DNA of 64,000 nt, from contig JBQDFP010000001.1 of NCBI GenBank assembly GCA_052085365.1, forward strand, positions 62,001-126,000. The letters are read 5' to 3'. Every line of letters begins with the position of its first letter. Within the stretch, counting starts at the first letter, position 1. Below the pieces are notes generated by a model. The model had not been told where the DNA came from, made no database searches, and saw only the letters and a list, made by a program, of their open reading frames with translations. Shown here one piece after another: positions 34,875 to 44,750 of the stretch. This DNA comes from Canibacter sp052085365 (GTDB lineage: Bacteria; Actinomycetota; Actinomycetes; Actinomycetales; Microbacteriaceae). Position numbers and translations under genes: made by a program.

Positions 34875-36064
34875 GCCAATACCTCCAGTCCTGGAAGGGT
34901 TTTCCCTTCAAGAAATTCTAAACTTGCTCCACCGCCGGTGGAAATGTGTCCAAATGCTTCGTCTTCAAAGTTCAGCGTGCGCACAGCTGCGGCTGAATCG
35001 CCACCGCCGACAACTGTTAGGCCCTCACACTCAGTGAGTGCCTGTGCGATCTCACGGGTGCCGTTCGCAAATGCTTTCATTTCGAATACGCCCATGGGGC
35101 CGTTCCAAAAAACAGTCTGTGATGCAGCAATTACCTCTGCGAAGTATTTTGCGGTCTTGGGGCCAATATCGAGTCCCATCGCGTTCTTGCCGAATTCAGT
35201 ATCACCGATCTGGTCAGCTTCAACGATTTCGTGTCGCGCCTGGACATCAAAAGCTTCGGCCACGACAACGTCAGTGGGCACGATGATTTTTACTCCAAGC
35301 TCTGCCGCGCGCGTTAGGTAGTCTTGGACCGTCTCAAGCTGGTCGCGTTCTACTAGACTTCCCGCGACGTCTTTATTTTGCGCAGCGAGAAACGTAAACG
35401 CCATTCCGCCGCCGATCAGCAACGAATCAACTTGCTCAAGCAGATTCGAAATCACTCCAAGCTTGTCTGAGACTTTAGAGCCGCCAAGCACCACGGTATA
35501 GGGGCGTGCAGGGTCGTGAGTCAACCGGTTCAGAACGGTCAGTTCTTTTTCAATAAGGCGTCCCGCAGCACTTGGCAGCAATTGTGGAATGTCTGTGACA
35601 CTCGCCTGATTTCGGTGCACAACCCCGAAACCGTCACTCACGTACACGTCGCCGAGTGCGGCGAGAGAACGCGCAAATTCGAGGCGTTCGCCTGCGTCCT
35701 TACTTGTCTCTCCAGCGGAGAAACGCAGGTTTTCTAGCAGGACAACCTGACCGTCCTCAAGCGCCCCAGCAGTCTTTAGGGCAGCAGACTGATCGACGAG
35801 CTGCACTTTTTGTCCCAGCAGTTCACTCATTCGCGTTGCGACAGGAGCCAGCGAATACTTCTCGTCAATCTGACCCTTCGGGCGCCCCAGGTGACTCATC
35901 GCGATGACTCGCGCACCTTCGGAAATCAGTTCACGAATAGTGGTCAGGGCTGCACGGACGCGCCCATCATCAGTGATCGTGCCGTCTTGCAACGGAACGT
36001 TGAGATCACAACGAATCAATACGTTTTTGCCTTGGAGCGACCCGAGGTCAGACAGAGTACGCAA
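34871..36064 (-). CDS. pgk: Phosphoglycerate kinase
   Basis: Pgk transfers phosphate from 1,3-bisphosphoglycerate to ADP. The 397-residue protein has RCDLNVPLQDGTITDDGRVRA near the N-terminus, SHLGRPKG, VLENLRF, VLGGSKVSDK, and the C-terminal GGGDSAAAV nucleotide motif. The start is TTG 36064 with AGGAG five bases upstream; it lies 14 bases after gap. Confidence 0.97.
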   Translation of the reverse strand: MRTLSDLGSLQGKNVLIRCDLNVPLQDGTITDDGRVRAALTTIRELISEGARVIAMSHLGRPKGQIDEKYSLAPVATRMSELLGQKVQLVDQSAALKTAGALEDGQVVLLENLRFSAGETSKDAGERLEFARSLAALGDVYVSDGFGVVHRNQASVTDIPQLLPSAAGRLIEKELTVLNRLTHDPARPYTVVLGGSKVSDKLGVISNLLEQVDSLLIGGGMAFTFLAAQNKDVAGSLVERDQLETVQDYLTRAAELGVKIIVPTDVVVAEAFDVQARHEIVEADQIGDTEFGKNAMGLDIGPKTAKYFAEVIAASQTVFWNGPMGVFEMKAFANGTREIAQALTECEGLTVVGGGDSAAAVRTLNFEDEAFGHISTGGGASLEFLEGKTLPGLEVLA

Positions 36065-36078
36065 ATTCTCTCCTGTGG

Positions 36079-37086
36079 CTAGAGACGATCAGAAATGTAT
36101 TCGGTGAGAGTAACTAGCTGCTGCGAGTATCCCCACTCATTGTCATACCACGCAGAGACTTTCACGAGCGGACCGTTTACTGCGGTGAGCTCAGCGTCAA
36201 AAATTGATGGATGCGGATTGTGCACAATGTCACTCGACACAATCGGTTCCTCGTTGTACTGCAGGACGCCGGCGAGACGACCGGATTCGGCAGCCTTGCG
36301 GTATGCCTCATTTACCTCGTCCACAGTAAGCCCTTCACGGGTCACAATATTGAGATCAACAATAGAGCCTACGGGAATAGGGACCCGGTATGACGTGCCA
36401 TCTAATTTCCCGTCAAGCTCAGGAATAACCTTGCCGATTGCACGTGCGGCTCCGGTGGATGTAGGAACGATATTTTCAGCAGCAGCACGAGCACGACGCA
36501 GATCAGCATGTGGACTGTCTTGCAGACGCTGGTCTGCCGTATAAGCGTGTGCGGTCATCATGAATCCGTGTTCAATACCGAAGGCATCGTGAAAGACCTG
36601 AGCGAGTGGTGCGAGGCAGTTCGTGGTGCAGGACGCGTTTGAGATCACGTCGTGTTTGTCAGCGTCATAAGAATCTTCATTTACGCCCATGACAAACATG
36701 GGTGCGTCGCCCTTCGCAGGCGCAGAAATAATGACTTTCTTTGCACCGGCCTCAATGTGAGCACGTGCTGCGTTTGCCTCAGTGAAATGTCCGGTTGACT
36801 CAATCACAACATCGATGTTGAGTTCGTTCCAGGGAAGTTTTGAGGGATCGGTTTGGCTGTAGACCAGAATATCGTTCCCGTTTACAGTAATGCTGTCTTC
36901 ATCGTGGAGGATTTCAGCATCCAGGATTCCGGCAACTGTGTCATATTTCAACAAGTGTGCCAGAGTACGAGTATCAGTCAGGTCGTTCACTGCAACGATT
37001 TCAAAGTCCGAACCCCGATCCATTGAGGCTCGAACAAATTCTCGTCCAATGCGTCCAAAACCGTTAATTGCAATACGTGTGCCCAT
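36079..37086 (-). CDS. gap: Glyceraldehyde-3-phosphate dehydrogenase, type I
   Basis: Gap oxidises glyceraldehyde 3-phosphate to 1,3-bisphosphoglycerate with NAD and phosphate. The 335-residue protein has the NAD motif INGFGRIGR near the N-terminus, the active-site Cys in SNASCTTNCLAPL (about 155), and the catalytic His region. ATG 37086 is chosen over the longer frame; GAAAGG lies six bases upstream. It leads the gap-pgk-tpiA operon. Confidence 0.97.
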   Translation of the reverse strand: MGTRIAINGFGRIGREFVRASMDRGSDFEIVAVNDLTDTRTLAHLLKYDTVAGILDAEILHDEDSITVNGNDILVYSQTDPSKLPWNELNIDVVIESTGHFTEANAARAHIEAGAKKVIISAPAKGDAPMFVMGVNEDSYDADKHDVISNASCTTNCLAPLAQVFHDAFGIEHGFMMTAHAYTADQRLQDSPHADLRRARAAAENIVPTSTGAARAIGKVIPELDGKLDGTSYRVPIPVGSIVDLNIVTREGLTVDEVNEAYRKAAESGRLAGVLQYNEEPIVSSDIVHNPHPSIFDAELTAVNGPLVKVSAWYDNEWGYSQQLVTLTEYISDRL

Positions 37087-37117
37087 CACGCGCCTTTCAG
37101 TATTTTGGTTTATAAAC

Positions 37118-37168
37118 GAAGCGAGGGGCAGATCACGCAACTATGTGGTGATCCACCCCTATCGCTTC
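37118..37168 (-). terminator. Terminator after sodA
   Basis: A long stem with one internal loop: GAAGCGA/TCGCTTC, GGGG/CCCC and GATCAC/GTGATC pair in turn (37118-37136 with 37148-37168). It starts just after the sodA stop and precedes the gap start. Confidence 0.8.
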
Positions 37169-37186
37169 AAATTACTAGTCTAGCGA

Positions 37187-37804
37187 TTAGACGAGGCCTT
37201 TGGCCTGCTTTTGGGCGCGATCGAGGCGAGCTGCCACATCTTCCCAGTTCGCAATGTTCCAAATCGCTTTGACGTAATCTGCCTTAACGTTCTGATAGTC
37301 AAGGTAGAACGCGTGCTCCCACATATCCAATTGGAAGAGTGGAATCGTCGCCACGGGGATCCCGTTTTGTTGATCGTAGAACTGCTCAATTACGAGATTT
37401 CCACCGACTGGTTCGTATGCAAGCACCGCCCAGCCGGAGCCTTGGATTCCAAGAGCCGCAGCCGTGAAGTGCGCGCGGAACTTGTCGAATGACCCAAAAT
37501 TCTCATCAATGGCAGATGCAAGGTCACCTACCGGCTTGTCACCACCGTCCGGTGACAAGTTCTCCCAGAAAATTGAGTGGTTGGTGTGACCACCGAGGTT
37601 GAAGGCCAGGTCTTTCGAAAGCTGGTTGATTGCACTAAAATCGTCGTTTTCGCGAGCTGCCTCGAGTTTCTCGAGCGCAGTGTTTGCGCCCTTCACGTAA
37701 GTCGCGTGGTGCTTGCTGTGGTGCAATTCCATGATGCGGCCGCTAATGTGCGGCTCAAGAGCTGAGTAGTCGTATGGAAGCTCAGGAAGTTCATATTTCG
37801 TCAT
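37187..37804 (-). CDS. sodA: Superoxide dismutase (Mn/Fe family)
   Basis: This enzyme converts superoxide to hydrogen peroxide and oxygen. The 205-residue protein has the metal ligands in HHSKHHATYVKGAN (His about 27), GGHTNHSIFW (His about 80), and DMWEHAFYLDY (Asp and His near 165-169). The GIQGSGW motif with Gln favours manganese. AAGGAG lies seven bases ahead of ATG 37804 and TAGAGT further upstream may be its -10. Confidence 0.96.
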   Translation of the reverse strand: MTKYELPELPYDYSALEPHISGRIMELHHSKHHATYVKGANTALEKLEAARENDDFSAINQLSKDLAFNLGGHTNHSIFWENLSPDGGDKPVGDLASAIDENFGSFDKFRAHFTAAALGIQGSGWAVLAYEPVGGNLVIEQFYDQQNGIPVATIPLFQLDMWEHAFYLDYQNVKADYVKAIWNIANWEDVAARLDRAQKQAKGLV

Positions 37805-37886
37805 TGAGTACTCCTTACTCGTTGGTGTATTTCCACTCTACCGAGAACAACCAGATCAATGTCAGGGTTATTCCTTTCCTGCCCAG

Positions 37887-38879
37887 TTACTTCAGATCTT
37901 GTGGCAGATTTGCTTCGGTTCCGGGTATTCCTCGCTGTTGCGCAGACTTATCGGCCATCGCGAGAAGACGTCGGATTCGGCCAGCAATTGCGTCCTTCGT
38001 TAATACCGGGTCCGCTTTCGCTCCAAGCTCATCAAGGCTGGCCTCGCGATGCGTTAAACGTAGTTGCCCAGCAATACTCAAATGTTCTGGCACGTCTTCT
38101 CCGAGAATCTCAAGAGCACGCTCCACTCGTGCACAGGCTGCGGCTGAGGCTTGTGCAGAACGTCGTAAGTTTGCGTCATCAAAATTTACGAGTCGATTTG
38201 CTGTTGCGCGTGTTTCACGTTCTTTACGGCGCGCATTCCAGCTGTTGAGAGTGTCAGTTGCCCCCATGAGTTGCAGCAGACGCGAGATTGCCTCGGCATC
38301 ACGAACTACAACTTTAGTTTGGCCTCGAATCTCTCGATTCTTTGCTGCGACGCCTATTCTTGAGGCAGCTCCAACTAGTGCCATCGCAGTCTCATTCGTT
38401 GGACACACGATTTCAAGGCTTGCAGTGCGACTTGGTGAGGTGAGTGTCCCCCGCGCTAAGAATGCTCCTCGCCAGAGAGCAGCGAGCTCATCAAACGAGC
38501 CCGTTGTCAGGCGGTTCGGAAGTCCACGAATTTGACGGCGTCGCGCATCAAGTAATCCGAGTTGACGTGCAAGCGTTTCACCGTCGTTGACTCGAACCAA
38601 GAACATGGGGTTTCCGGGCCGCGCGTTCGTTTGTGGCAACTGTCGAGCTTGAGACCGCACTCCGTACAATTCAGCTAACGCCTTACGAATACGCTGAACG
38701 ATTTGTGGCGTATGTAGTTCAGCCTCGAGCGCTACGCGCCCAGAAATAGTGTGCAGTCCCCCAGCTAGTCGTAATGACGCAGCTAGTTCCGCGTTACGCA
38801 CCGAGTTACGAGTTTCGGCAACCCGAACAAGTTCGCTTTTAATCTCGGCTGTGGGAGTTGAAGTCGCAGAGGACGACAC
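37887..38879 (-). CDS. whiA: DNA-binding protein WhiA
   Basis: WhiA is a conserved Gram-positive regulator; in Streptomyces it controls sporulation genes, in others cell division. The 330-residue protein has an N-terminal LAGLIDADG-like domain (TAEIKSELVRV to about 210, with RGAFLARGTL) and a C-terminal helix-turn-helix (about 270-320, RLTHREASLDELGAKADPVLTK, in parts). GTG 38879 has AAAGGA about nine bases upstream. It follows rapZ after 56 bases; the yvcK gene often found between them is absent. Confidence 0.95.
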   Translation of the reverse strand: MSSSATSTPTAEIKSELVRVAETRNSVRNAELAASLRLAGGLHTISGRVALEAELHTPQIVQRIRKALAELYGVRSQARQLPQTNARPGNPMFLVRVNDGETLARQLGLLDARRRQIRGLPNRLTTGSFDELAALWRGAFLARGTLTSPSRTASLEIVCPTNETAMALVGAASRIGVAAKNREIRGQTKVVVRDAEAISRLLQLMGATDTLNSWNARRKERETRATANRLVNFDDANLRRSAQASAAACARVERALEILGEDVPEHLSIAGQLRLTHREASLDELGAKADPVLTKDAIAGRIRRLLAMADKSAQQRGIPGTEANLPQDLK

Positions 38880-38935
38880 AGACGCAGGTCCTTTCTCAGG
38901 TATTTTGACGGTGTTCTAGATGTTGGTAGGCGGGC

Positions 38936-39823
38936 TTACTCGCGACCGAGGTCCCGGTGACGCACACTCACTTGCACACCAGGGAGGCGAGCAAGACGAT
39001 CTGCCAGTTCACGGGAGGTAGCAACCGAGCGGTGTTTTCCGCCGGTACAACCTACCGCCACTGACGCATGACGTTTGTTTTCGCGCTGGTACCCGGCAAA
39101 CACCGGTGTGATCGCCTGCACAAAACTATCAAGAAACTCTTGGGCGCCCTCCTGCCTGAGGACGTAGTCGCGTACGGCTTCATCGACTCCAGTCAGTGCG
39201 CGCAGTTCGGTCACCCAAAACGGGTTCGGTAAAAACCTCATGTCGAGCATCCAGTCAACATCTGTTGGAGTACCGTACTTGAACCCAAAACTTTGGACGA
39301 CCACTTGAAGTTTAGGGGTATCTTGCGAAGAGAATAATTCACGGGTTTGTGTTGAAAGTTCATGCACGTTAAAACGTGAAGTGTCAATGACAACATCGCT
39401 CTTTGCTCGGAGTTCGTGAAGTCGTTCGCGTTCTATACGGATTCCGTCAAGCAGACTTCCGTCCCCTTGGAGCGGATGCGGCCGACGTACCGATTCGTAT
39501 CGCCGGACAAGCACGTCATCGGTTGCGTCAAGAAAGACAATCCTCACTTGTGCTTTTTCGCTCAGCTCATCGACGGTCTTCTGGACGCTCGTAAAAAAGT
39601 CGCGACCACGCACATCAATGACGGCAGCGATACGGGGTAACGCACCAGACGATCGGTCAGCCATGTCCGCGAGAGTCTTCAACATTTGTAACGGCAGGTT
39701 GTCGACGACATACCAACCCAGGTCTTCTAACGCGTTGGCAACGGTGCTGCGGCCAGCACCCGACATACCCGTAACAATCAGTATTTCTTGTTCAGTTGGA
39801 GGCGGTGTTTGCGGTTCAGTCAT
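38936..39823 (-). CDS. rapZ: RNase adapter / nucleotide-binding protein RapZ
   Basis: RapZ (YvcJ family) is a P-loop protein that in enterobacteria controls small-RNA decay; in Gram-positives its role is less clear. The 295-residue protein has Walker A GMSGAGRST (about 18-26), ALEDLGWYVVDNLP, and the C-terminal domain FGFKYGTP, DMRFLPNPF and CTGGKHRSV that define the family. It overlaps uvrC by 4 bases in a leftward operon. Confidence 0.95.
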   Translation of the reverse strand: MTEPQTPPPTEQEILIVTGMSGAGRSTVANALEDLGWYVVDNLPLQMLKTLADMADRSSGALPRIAAVIDVRGRDFFTSVQKTVDELSEKAQVRIVFLDATDDVLVRRYESVRRPHPLQGDGSLLDGIRIERERLHELRAKSDVVIDTSRFNVHELSTQTRELFSSQDTPKLQVVVQSFGFKYGTPTDVDWMLDMRFLPNPFWVTELRALTGVDEAVRDYVLRQEGAQEFLDSFVQAITPVFAGYQRENKRHASVAVGCTGGKHRSVATSRELADRLARLPGVQVSVRHRDLGRE

Positions 39824-41760
39824 GCCTGTTCCTCCTGGTGGCCGGGGTTGCTGTGATCTTCTAGTCTACCGTCACTTGTGGCCGTCTTTTTGCCACGATT
39901 ACGTGTGATATGAGCATGCACCTGCTCAGCTAAGGCTGGCCCTACGCCGGGTGTACCAGCGATTTGCTCAATTGTGGCATCACGAAGCTTAGCAACGGAA
40001 CCAAAGTGTTTCAGGAGCGCTTTCACACGCTTCGGTCCGAGGCCAGGAACCAGGGCAAGCTCGCTCTGAATCCCGCTCTTTCGCTGTTGTCGTTGAAAAG
40101 TAATCGCAAATCGGTGTGCCTCGTCGCGAATTCTTTGCACCAGGAATAATGCCTCACTCGTCCGTGAAAAAATGACTGGAAACGGGTCATCGGGCAGCCA
40201 GATCTCTTCCAAACGTTTTGCGACTCCACACAAGAACACATCACGAATTCCAGCCTCGTCAAGCGCTCTTTTCGCAGCACCGACTTGGGGTTTTCCGCCG
40301 TCAACAATGAGCAGTTGAGGCCTATCGCGGTAGACGCCCGTAGGTGCATTACCGGATGCTTCGTGAGCGTTAAGCTGTGCAGCTCTGCGTTTTACCACTT
40401 GATAAATCGAGTCCGTATCGTCAGTAGTGTGCTCTATTTTGTATTTACGATAGGCGCCTTTGGCTGGAATCCCATCTTCGAACACGACCAGCGAAGCGAC
40501 AACACCTGTGCCCTGGAGGTGAGAGACGTCGATACATTCAATGCGCAACGGAGCCTCCTGCATCCCCAGTCCGGTCTGCAATTCGGCAAGCGCATCGCTG
40601 CGGCTCGCAAGATCGGCGGCTCGCTTCATTTTGTGTCGCAGGAGGTTCTCCTGCGCGTTGCGGACTGCCCCGTCCATTAACGTCGCTTTGTCTCCGCGTT
40701 CGGGCACGTGAATACTAACTTTTCCCTGCCTCGGCCGATGCTTTGACAATGCCGCTGAAAGTTCTGGCTGGTTTGCGGGCGCATTCGAGACATAGATGGT
40801 GGCGGGCGCAGTGGCAGATTCTTGGTATGCGGACTGTAGGACTTGCTCCATGAGTGTCTGTGGCGAATCGTCGATTTCTACGTCGACGATCCAACTACGT
40901 TCACCTCGAATGCGCCCACCGCGCACAATAAACTGATGCGCTGCTGCTGAGAGTTCGTCGACGGTCAGACCAAACAGATCTGCATTCACATCAAATCCGA
41001 GCACGACAGCATTACGTTCGAGCACATGTTCGACCGCCTCGGCTTGATCGCGCAGGCTTGCCGCTTCTTCGTATCGTTGCTCGTGTGCCGCGGCTTTCAT
41101 TTCTTGTTTGAGGCGTTTCAGGTGGCTACGGTCGTTCCCCTGCAGAAACTGCACCAGCAGCTGTACTCGTTCGCGATGTTCTTGTATCGTGATTTTGCCT
41201 GAGCAGGGCCCGTGACAGCGTCCAATCTGTCCTGCAAGGCAGGGTCTTCCAGTTTGTATCGCGCGGTTATAATCCGCGTCGTTACAGGTTCGGATTGGGA
41301 ATGCTTGTTGGAGTAACCCGACTGTTTCACGGAGTGCCCACACCTTTGGGAACGGTCCGAAATATTTTGCTCCGCGGATTTTTTCATTTCGAGTGATGAT
41401 AAGTCGCGGTGCTTCAGCAGCGAGCGTAACGGCAAGGTACGGATAGCTTTTGTCATCCTTGAACTGGACGTTAAAGGGTGGTTTGTAGTGTGTAATCCAG
41501 GTGTGTTCAAGAACAAGCGACTCGGTGTCGGTCTCAACGACAGTCCAGTCAACGTGCGCCGCAAGCATCAACATTCGGCGTGTTCGAGGCTGCAAGTGTT
41601 GTAGCGGTTGGAAGTAGTTATTGAGGCGATTCCGAAGATTTTTCGCTTTACCAATGTATAGGACTCGGCCGTGTTTGTCTGAAAAACGATACACCCCAGC
41701 ACTCGTGGGGATTTCTCCGGAGGCTGGTCGAAATTCGTGTCGACGATCCTGCAAATCCAT
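39820..41760 (-). CDS. uvrC: Excinuclease ABC subunit UvrC
   Basis: UvrC makes both incisions around DNA damage. The 646-residue protein has the GIY-YIG nuclease (GVYRFSDKHGRVLYIGKAKNLRNRL, in parts, near 18-45), a UVR domain for UvrB contact (LKRLKQEMKAAAHEQRYEEAASLRDQAE), an RNase H-like nuclease (IECIDVSH with Asp), and a C-terminal helix-hairpin-helix pair (VPGLGPKRVKALL; IAGTPGVGPALAEQV). It starts eight bases after uvrA. Confidence 0.97.
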   Translation of the reverse strand: MDLQDRRHEFRPASGEIPTSAGVYRFSDKHGRVLYIGKAKNLRNRLNNYFQPLQHLQPRTRRMLMLAAHVDWTVVETDTESLVLEHTWITHYKPPFNVQFKDDKSYPYLAVTLAAEAPRLIITRNEKIRGAKYFGPFPKVWALRETVGLLQQAFPIRTCNDADYNRAIQTGRPCLAGQIGRCHGPCSGKITIQEHRERVQLLVQFLQGNDRSHLKRLKQEMKAAAHEQRYEEAASLRDQAEAVEHVLERNAVVLGFDVNADLFGLTVDELSAAAHQFIVRGGRIRGERSWIVDVEIDDSPQTLMEQVLQSAYQESATAPATIYVSNAPANQPELSAALSKHRPRQGKVSIHVPERGDKATLMDGAVRNAQENLLRHKMKRAADLASRSDALAELQTGLGMQEAPLRIECIDVSHLQGTGVVASLVVFEDGIPAKGAYRKYKIEHTTDDTDSIYQVVKRRAAQLNAHEASGNAPTGVYRDRPQLLIVDGGKPQVGAAKRALDEAGIRDVFLCGVAKRLEEIWLPDDPFPVIFSRTSEALFLVQRIRDEAHRFAITFQRQQRKSGIQSELALVPGLGPKRVKALLKHFGSVAKLRDATIEQIAGTPGVGPALAEQVHAHITRNRGKKTATSDGRLEDHSNPGHQEEQA

Positions 41761-41768
41761 GAGTTACG

Positions 41769-44678
41769 CTATTTCCCTGCAGGATGTTGAGCCAATACCT
41801 CTTGAAGGAACTGTCCAGTGGCACTGTGTTCAACAGTTGCAATGTGTTCTGGGGTTCCTTCAGCAACGAGCGTCCCTCCTCCGGCTCCTCCTTCTGGACC
41901 GAGGTCAATCACCCAGTCCGCAGAGCGGATGACGTCGAGGTTGTGTTCAATCGTGATGACTGTGTTTCCTTTTTCAACAAGCTCCTGCAGCACCAACAGC
42001 AGCTTCCTGACATCTTCAAAATGGAGCCCGGTAGTTGGCTCATCGAGAACGTACACGGTTCGGCCGTTCGATCGACGTTGCAATTCGGTCGCGAGCTTCA
42101 CTCGTTGCGCTTCGCCACCAGAAAGTGTCGTAGCGCTTTGCCCCAGTCGCACGTATCCGAGACCAACTTCGACAAGGGTCTTTAAGAATCGATGAATCGA
42201 AGAAATTGGTTCAAAAAATTCGGCAGCTTCCGATATCGGCATTTCAAGCACTTCAGCAATGTTCTTGCCTTTGTACTTCACCTGTAAAGTTTCTCGGTTA
42301 TAGCGTTTGCCGCCACAGACTTCACATGCCACATAAACATCTGGCAGAAAGTTCATCTCAATCTTTAACGTTCCGTCGCCTGAACAGGCTTCGCAACGTC
42401 CGCCTTTCACGTTGAAACTGAACCGGCCCGGTAGGTATCCGCGCGTTTTAGCTTCTTGAGTTTCGGCGAAAAGATTACGGATTTTGTCAAAAACACCAGT
42501 GTAGGTTGCCGGGTTTGATCGAGGGGTGCGGCCAATAGGAGCCTGGTCGACGTGTACGACTTTATCGAGTTCTTCGAGCCCTGTGACCCGCGTGTGCTTT
42601 CCTGGAACCATGCGGGCATGATTGAGTTTGTTCGCAAGAACTCGATAGAGAACATCATTCACGAGAGTTGACTTCCCTGATCCACTCACGCCCGTGACCG
42701 CGGTGAACACTCCGAGCGGAAATTCAACGGTCACGTCTTGCAGGTTATTTGAGCGCGCGTTGACCACTTTGAGTTGACGTTTTTTGTCGCGCTTGCGCCG
42801 CTTCTGAGGAGTGTGGATCGCACGCCGCCCCGCAAGATAGTCGCCAGTAATTGATTCAGGAGTCGACATAAGACCGTCAATGTCGCCCGAGTGTACGACT
42901 TTACCGCCTTCAACACCGGCTCCCGGACCAATATCAACGATCCAGTCAGATGAGGCGATTGTTTCTTCGTCATGTTCAACAACGATCAGCGTATTGCCAA
43001 GGTCACGGAGTTTCACAAGCGTTTCGATCAGTCGTCGGTTGTCACGCTGATGCAGCCCAATTGACGGCTCGTCGAGGACGTACAGTACTCCGGTTAGTCC
43101 GGAACCAATCTGCGTAGCAAGACGAATTCGTTGCGCTTCACCGCCTGACAGTGTGCCGGCAGAACGAGCAAGTGTGAGGTATCCGAGTCCCACTTCGATA
43201 AGGAAATCGAAGCGAGCCCGTATTTCACGAAGCACTTGGGCCGCGATACGTGCTTCTCGTTCAGTGAGTTGGATCTGCCCGAAGAACTTTTGTGCGTCCA
43301 ACAAGCTAAATTCTGTGACCGCCGCGATTGACTCGCCGTTAACGGTGACCGCGAGCACTTCGGGTTTAAGTCGCGCACCATGACAGGTCGAGCAGGGAAC
43401 CTCGCGCAAGAATTCTGCCCAGCGATCGCGACGGTTGTCGCTTTCTGCTTCAGCATATTGTCGTTCGATAAATGGAATCACGCCCTCGAACCCTGACGTG
43501 TATTTCACTTCTCTGCCGAAACGGTTGCGATAGCGAACCTTCACGTTGAAGTCTTTACCGTACAGGACTGCCTGTTGCACTGAGTCCGGCAGCGTTTTCC
43601 ATGGTGAAGATAATGAAAAATCGAGGTCCCGGGAAAGGGCCTTCAACAGTTTTTCGTAATACTGATACAGGCTCTTTCCTTGACTCGTCCACGGAATAAT
43701 AACGCCGTCAGTGATGGACAGTTCTGCATCACCAAGGACGAGTTCTTCGTCAACCTGCATGCTTGTGCCGAGTCCTGAACACGTTGGGCAGGCACCAAAC
43801 GGCGCGTTAAAGGAGAAGGTTCGAGGTTCGATTTCGGTCAGTTCTAGCGGATGGTTGTTCGGGCAGCTCATTTTTTCGCTGTACCGTTGCACCCGTTTAG
43901 GGTCATTCTCGTCAACATCAACGAGATCAATTTCGACAGTTCCAACACTCAGTTTCAACGCTGTCTCAATAGAGTCGGTCACGCGAGGCAGACCGTCTGG
44001 TTTTGCAACCAACCGGTCAACGATAACCGATATGTAGTGCCAGTCTTGTTTCTTTAATTTCGGTGGTTCGCTGAGCATGATTTGCTCACCATCGACAATT
44101 GCGCGGCGGTACCCACTTGCCGCAAGTTCTTGAAACAAATCAACGAACTCCCCTTTTTTCTTCACCACAACCGGGGCAAGTATCTGAAACTTTGTTCGCT
44201 CGGGAAGTTCCATCACCTGGTCCGCGATCTGCTGGACCGTCTGTGCTTGGATGCGTTCGCCACATACTGGACAGTGAGGTATGCCCACACGAGCCCACAG
44301 CAAACGCATGTAGTCATAGATCTCAGTAATGGTTCCGACAGTTGAGCGTGGGTTACGGTTCGTGGACTTCTGATCTATCGAAACAGCCGGGCTCAAGCCC
44401 TCAATGAAGTCCACATCAGGCCGGTCCACTTGGCCAAGAAATTGCCGGGCATACGCACTCAGCGACTCCACGTAGCGACGCTGACCTTCAGCAAAAATGG
44501 TGTCAAAAGCGAGGCTGGACTTTCCCGACCCGGACAGGCCAGTGAAGACGACAAGCGAGTCACGCGGGATTGCGAGATCAACGTTGTGCAGGTTATGTAC
44601 GCGTGCACCCTGGACACTAATGACTTCTTGAGAGCGTTTGAGCGTCACAGCTTTTGAACCAGTTTCAATATTTGCCAC
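41769..44678 (-). CDS. uvrA: Excinuclease ABC subunit UvrA
   Basis: UvrA is the damage-recognition ATPase of nucleotide excision repair. The 969-residue protein has two ABC ATPase units (Walker A GLSGSGKSSLAF and GVSGSGKSTL; signatures LSGGEAQRIRLA and LSGGEAQRVKLA) and zinc modules with CXXC pairs (CPVCGERIQ; CSTCHG; CEACSGDG...CEVCGG). The start is GTG 44678. TAGGAT (44690-44685) lies six bases upstream and could be a -10 as well as containing an AGGA ribosome-binding motif. A candidate LexA site lies further upstream. Confidence 0.98.
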   Translation of the reverse strand: MANIETGSKAVTLKRSQEVISVQGARVHNLHNVDLAIPRDSLVVFTGLSGSGKSSLAFDTIFAEGQRRYVESLSAYARQFLGQVDRPDVDFIEGLSPAVSIDQKSTNRNPRSTVGTITEIYDYMRLLWARVGIPHCPVCGERIQAQTVQQIADQVMELPERTKFQILAPVVVKKKGEFVDLFQELAASGYRRAIVDGEQIMLSEPPKLKKQDWHYISVIVDRLVAKPDGLPRVTDSIETALKLSVGTVEIDLVDVDENDPKRVQRYSEKMSCPNNHPLELTEIEPRTFSFNAPFGACPTCSGLGTSMQVDEELVLGDAELSITDGVIIPWTSQGKSLYQYYEKLLKALSRDLDFSLSSPWKTLPDSVQQAVLYGKDFNVKVRYRNRFGREVKYTSGFEGVIPFIERQYAEAESDNRRDRWAEFLREVPCSTCHGARLKPEVLAVTVNGESIAAVTEFSLLDAQKFFGQIQLTEREARIAAQVLREIRARFDFLIEVGLGYLTLARSAGTLSGGEAQRIRLATQIGSGLTGVLYVLDEPSIGLHQRDNRRLIETLVKLRDLGNTLIVVEHDEETIASSDWIVDIGPGAGVEGGKVVHSGDIDGLMSTPESITGDYLAGRRAIHTPQKRRKRDKKRQLKVVNARSNNLQDVTVEFPLGVFTAVTGVSGSGKSTLVNDVLYRVLANKLNHARMVPGKHTRVTGLEELDKVVHVDQAPIGRTPRSNPATYTGVFDKIRNLFAETQEAKTRGYLPGRFSFNVKGGRCEACSGDGTLKIEMNFLPDVYVACEVCGGKRYNRETLQVKYKGKNIAEVLEMPISEAAEFFEPISSIHRFLKTLVEVGLGYVRLGQSATTLSGGEAQRVKLATELQRRSNGRTVYVLDEPTTGLHFEDVRKLLLVLQELVEKGNTVITIEHNLDVIRSADWVIDLGPEGGAGGGTLVAEGTPEHIATVEHSATGQFLQEVLAQHPAGK

Positions 44679-44709
44679 TCGACCATCCTACAGTTTTCTA
44701 CACCGGTAT

Positions 44710-44725
44710 TCGAACAAATATTTGA
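44710..44725. promoter_or_regulatory. Candidate LexA (SOS) box upstream of uvrA
   Basis: TCGAAC-AAAT-ATTTGA at 44710-44725 matches the actinobacterial SOS consensus TCGAAC-N4-GTTCGA with a perfect left half and two mismatches in the right half. It lies 32 bases before the uvrA start, a position suited to repression. Confidence 0.4.
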
Positions 44726-44750
44726 ATAGCGTCGGACCTGCCCTGCCGTC

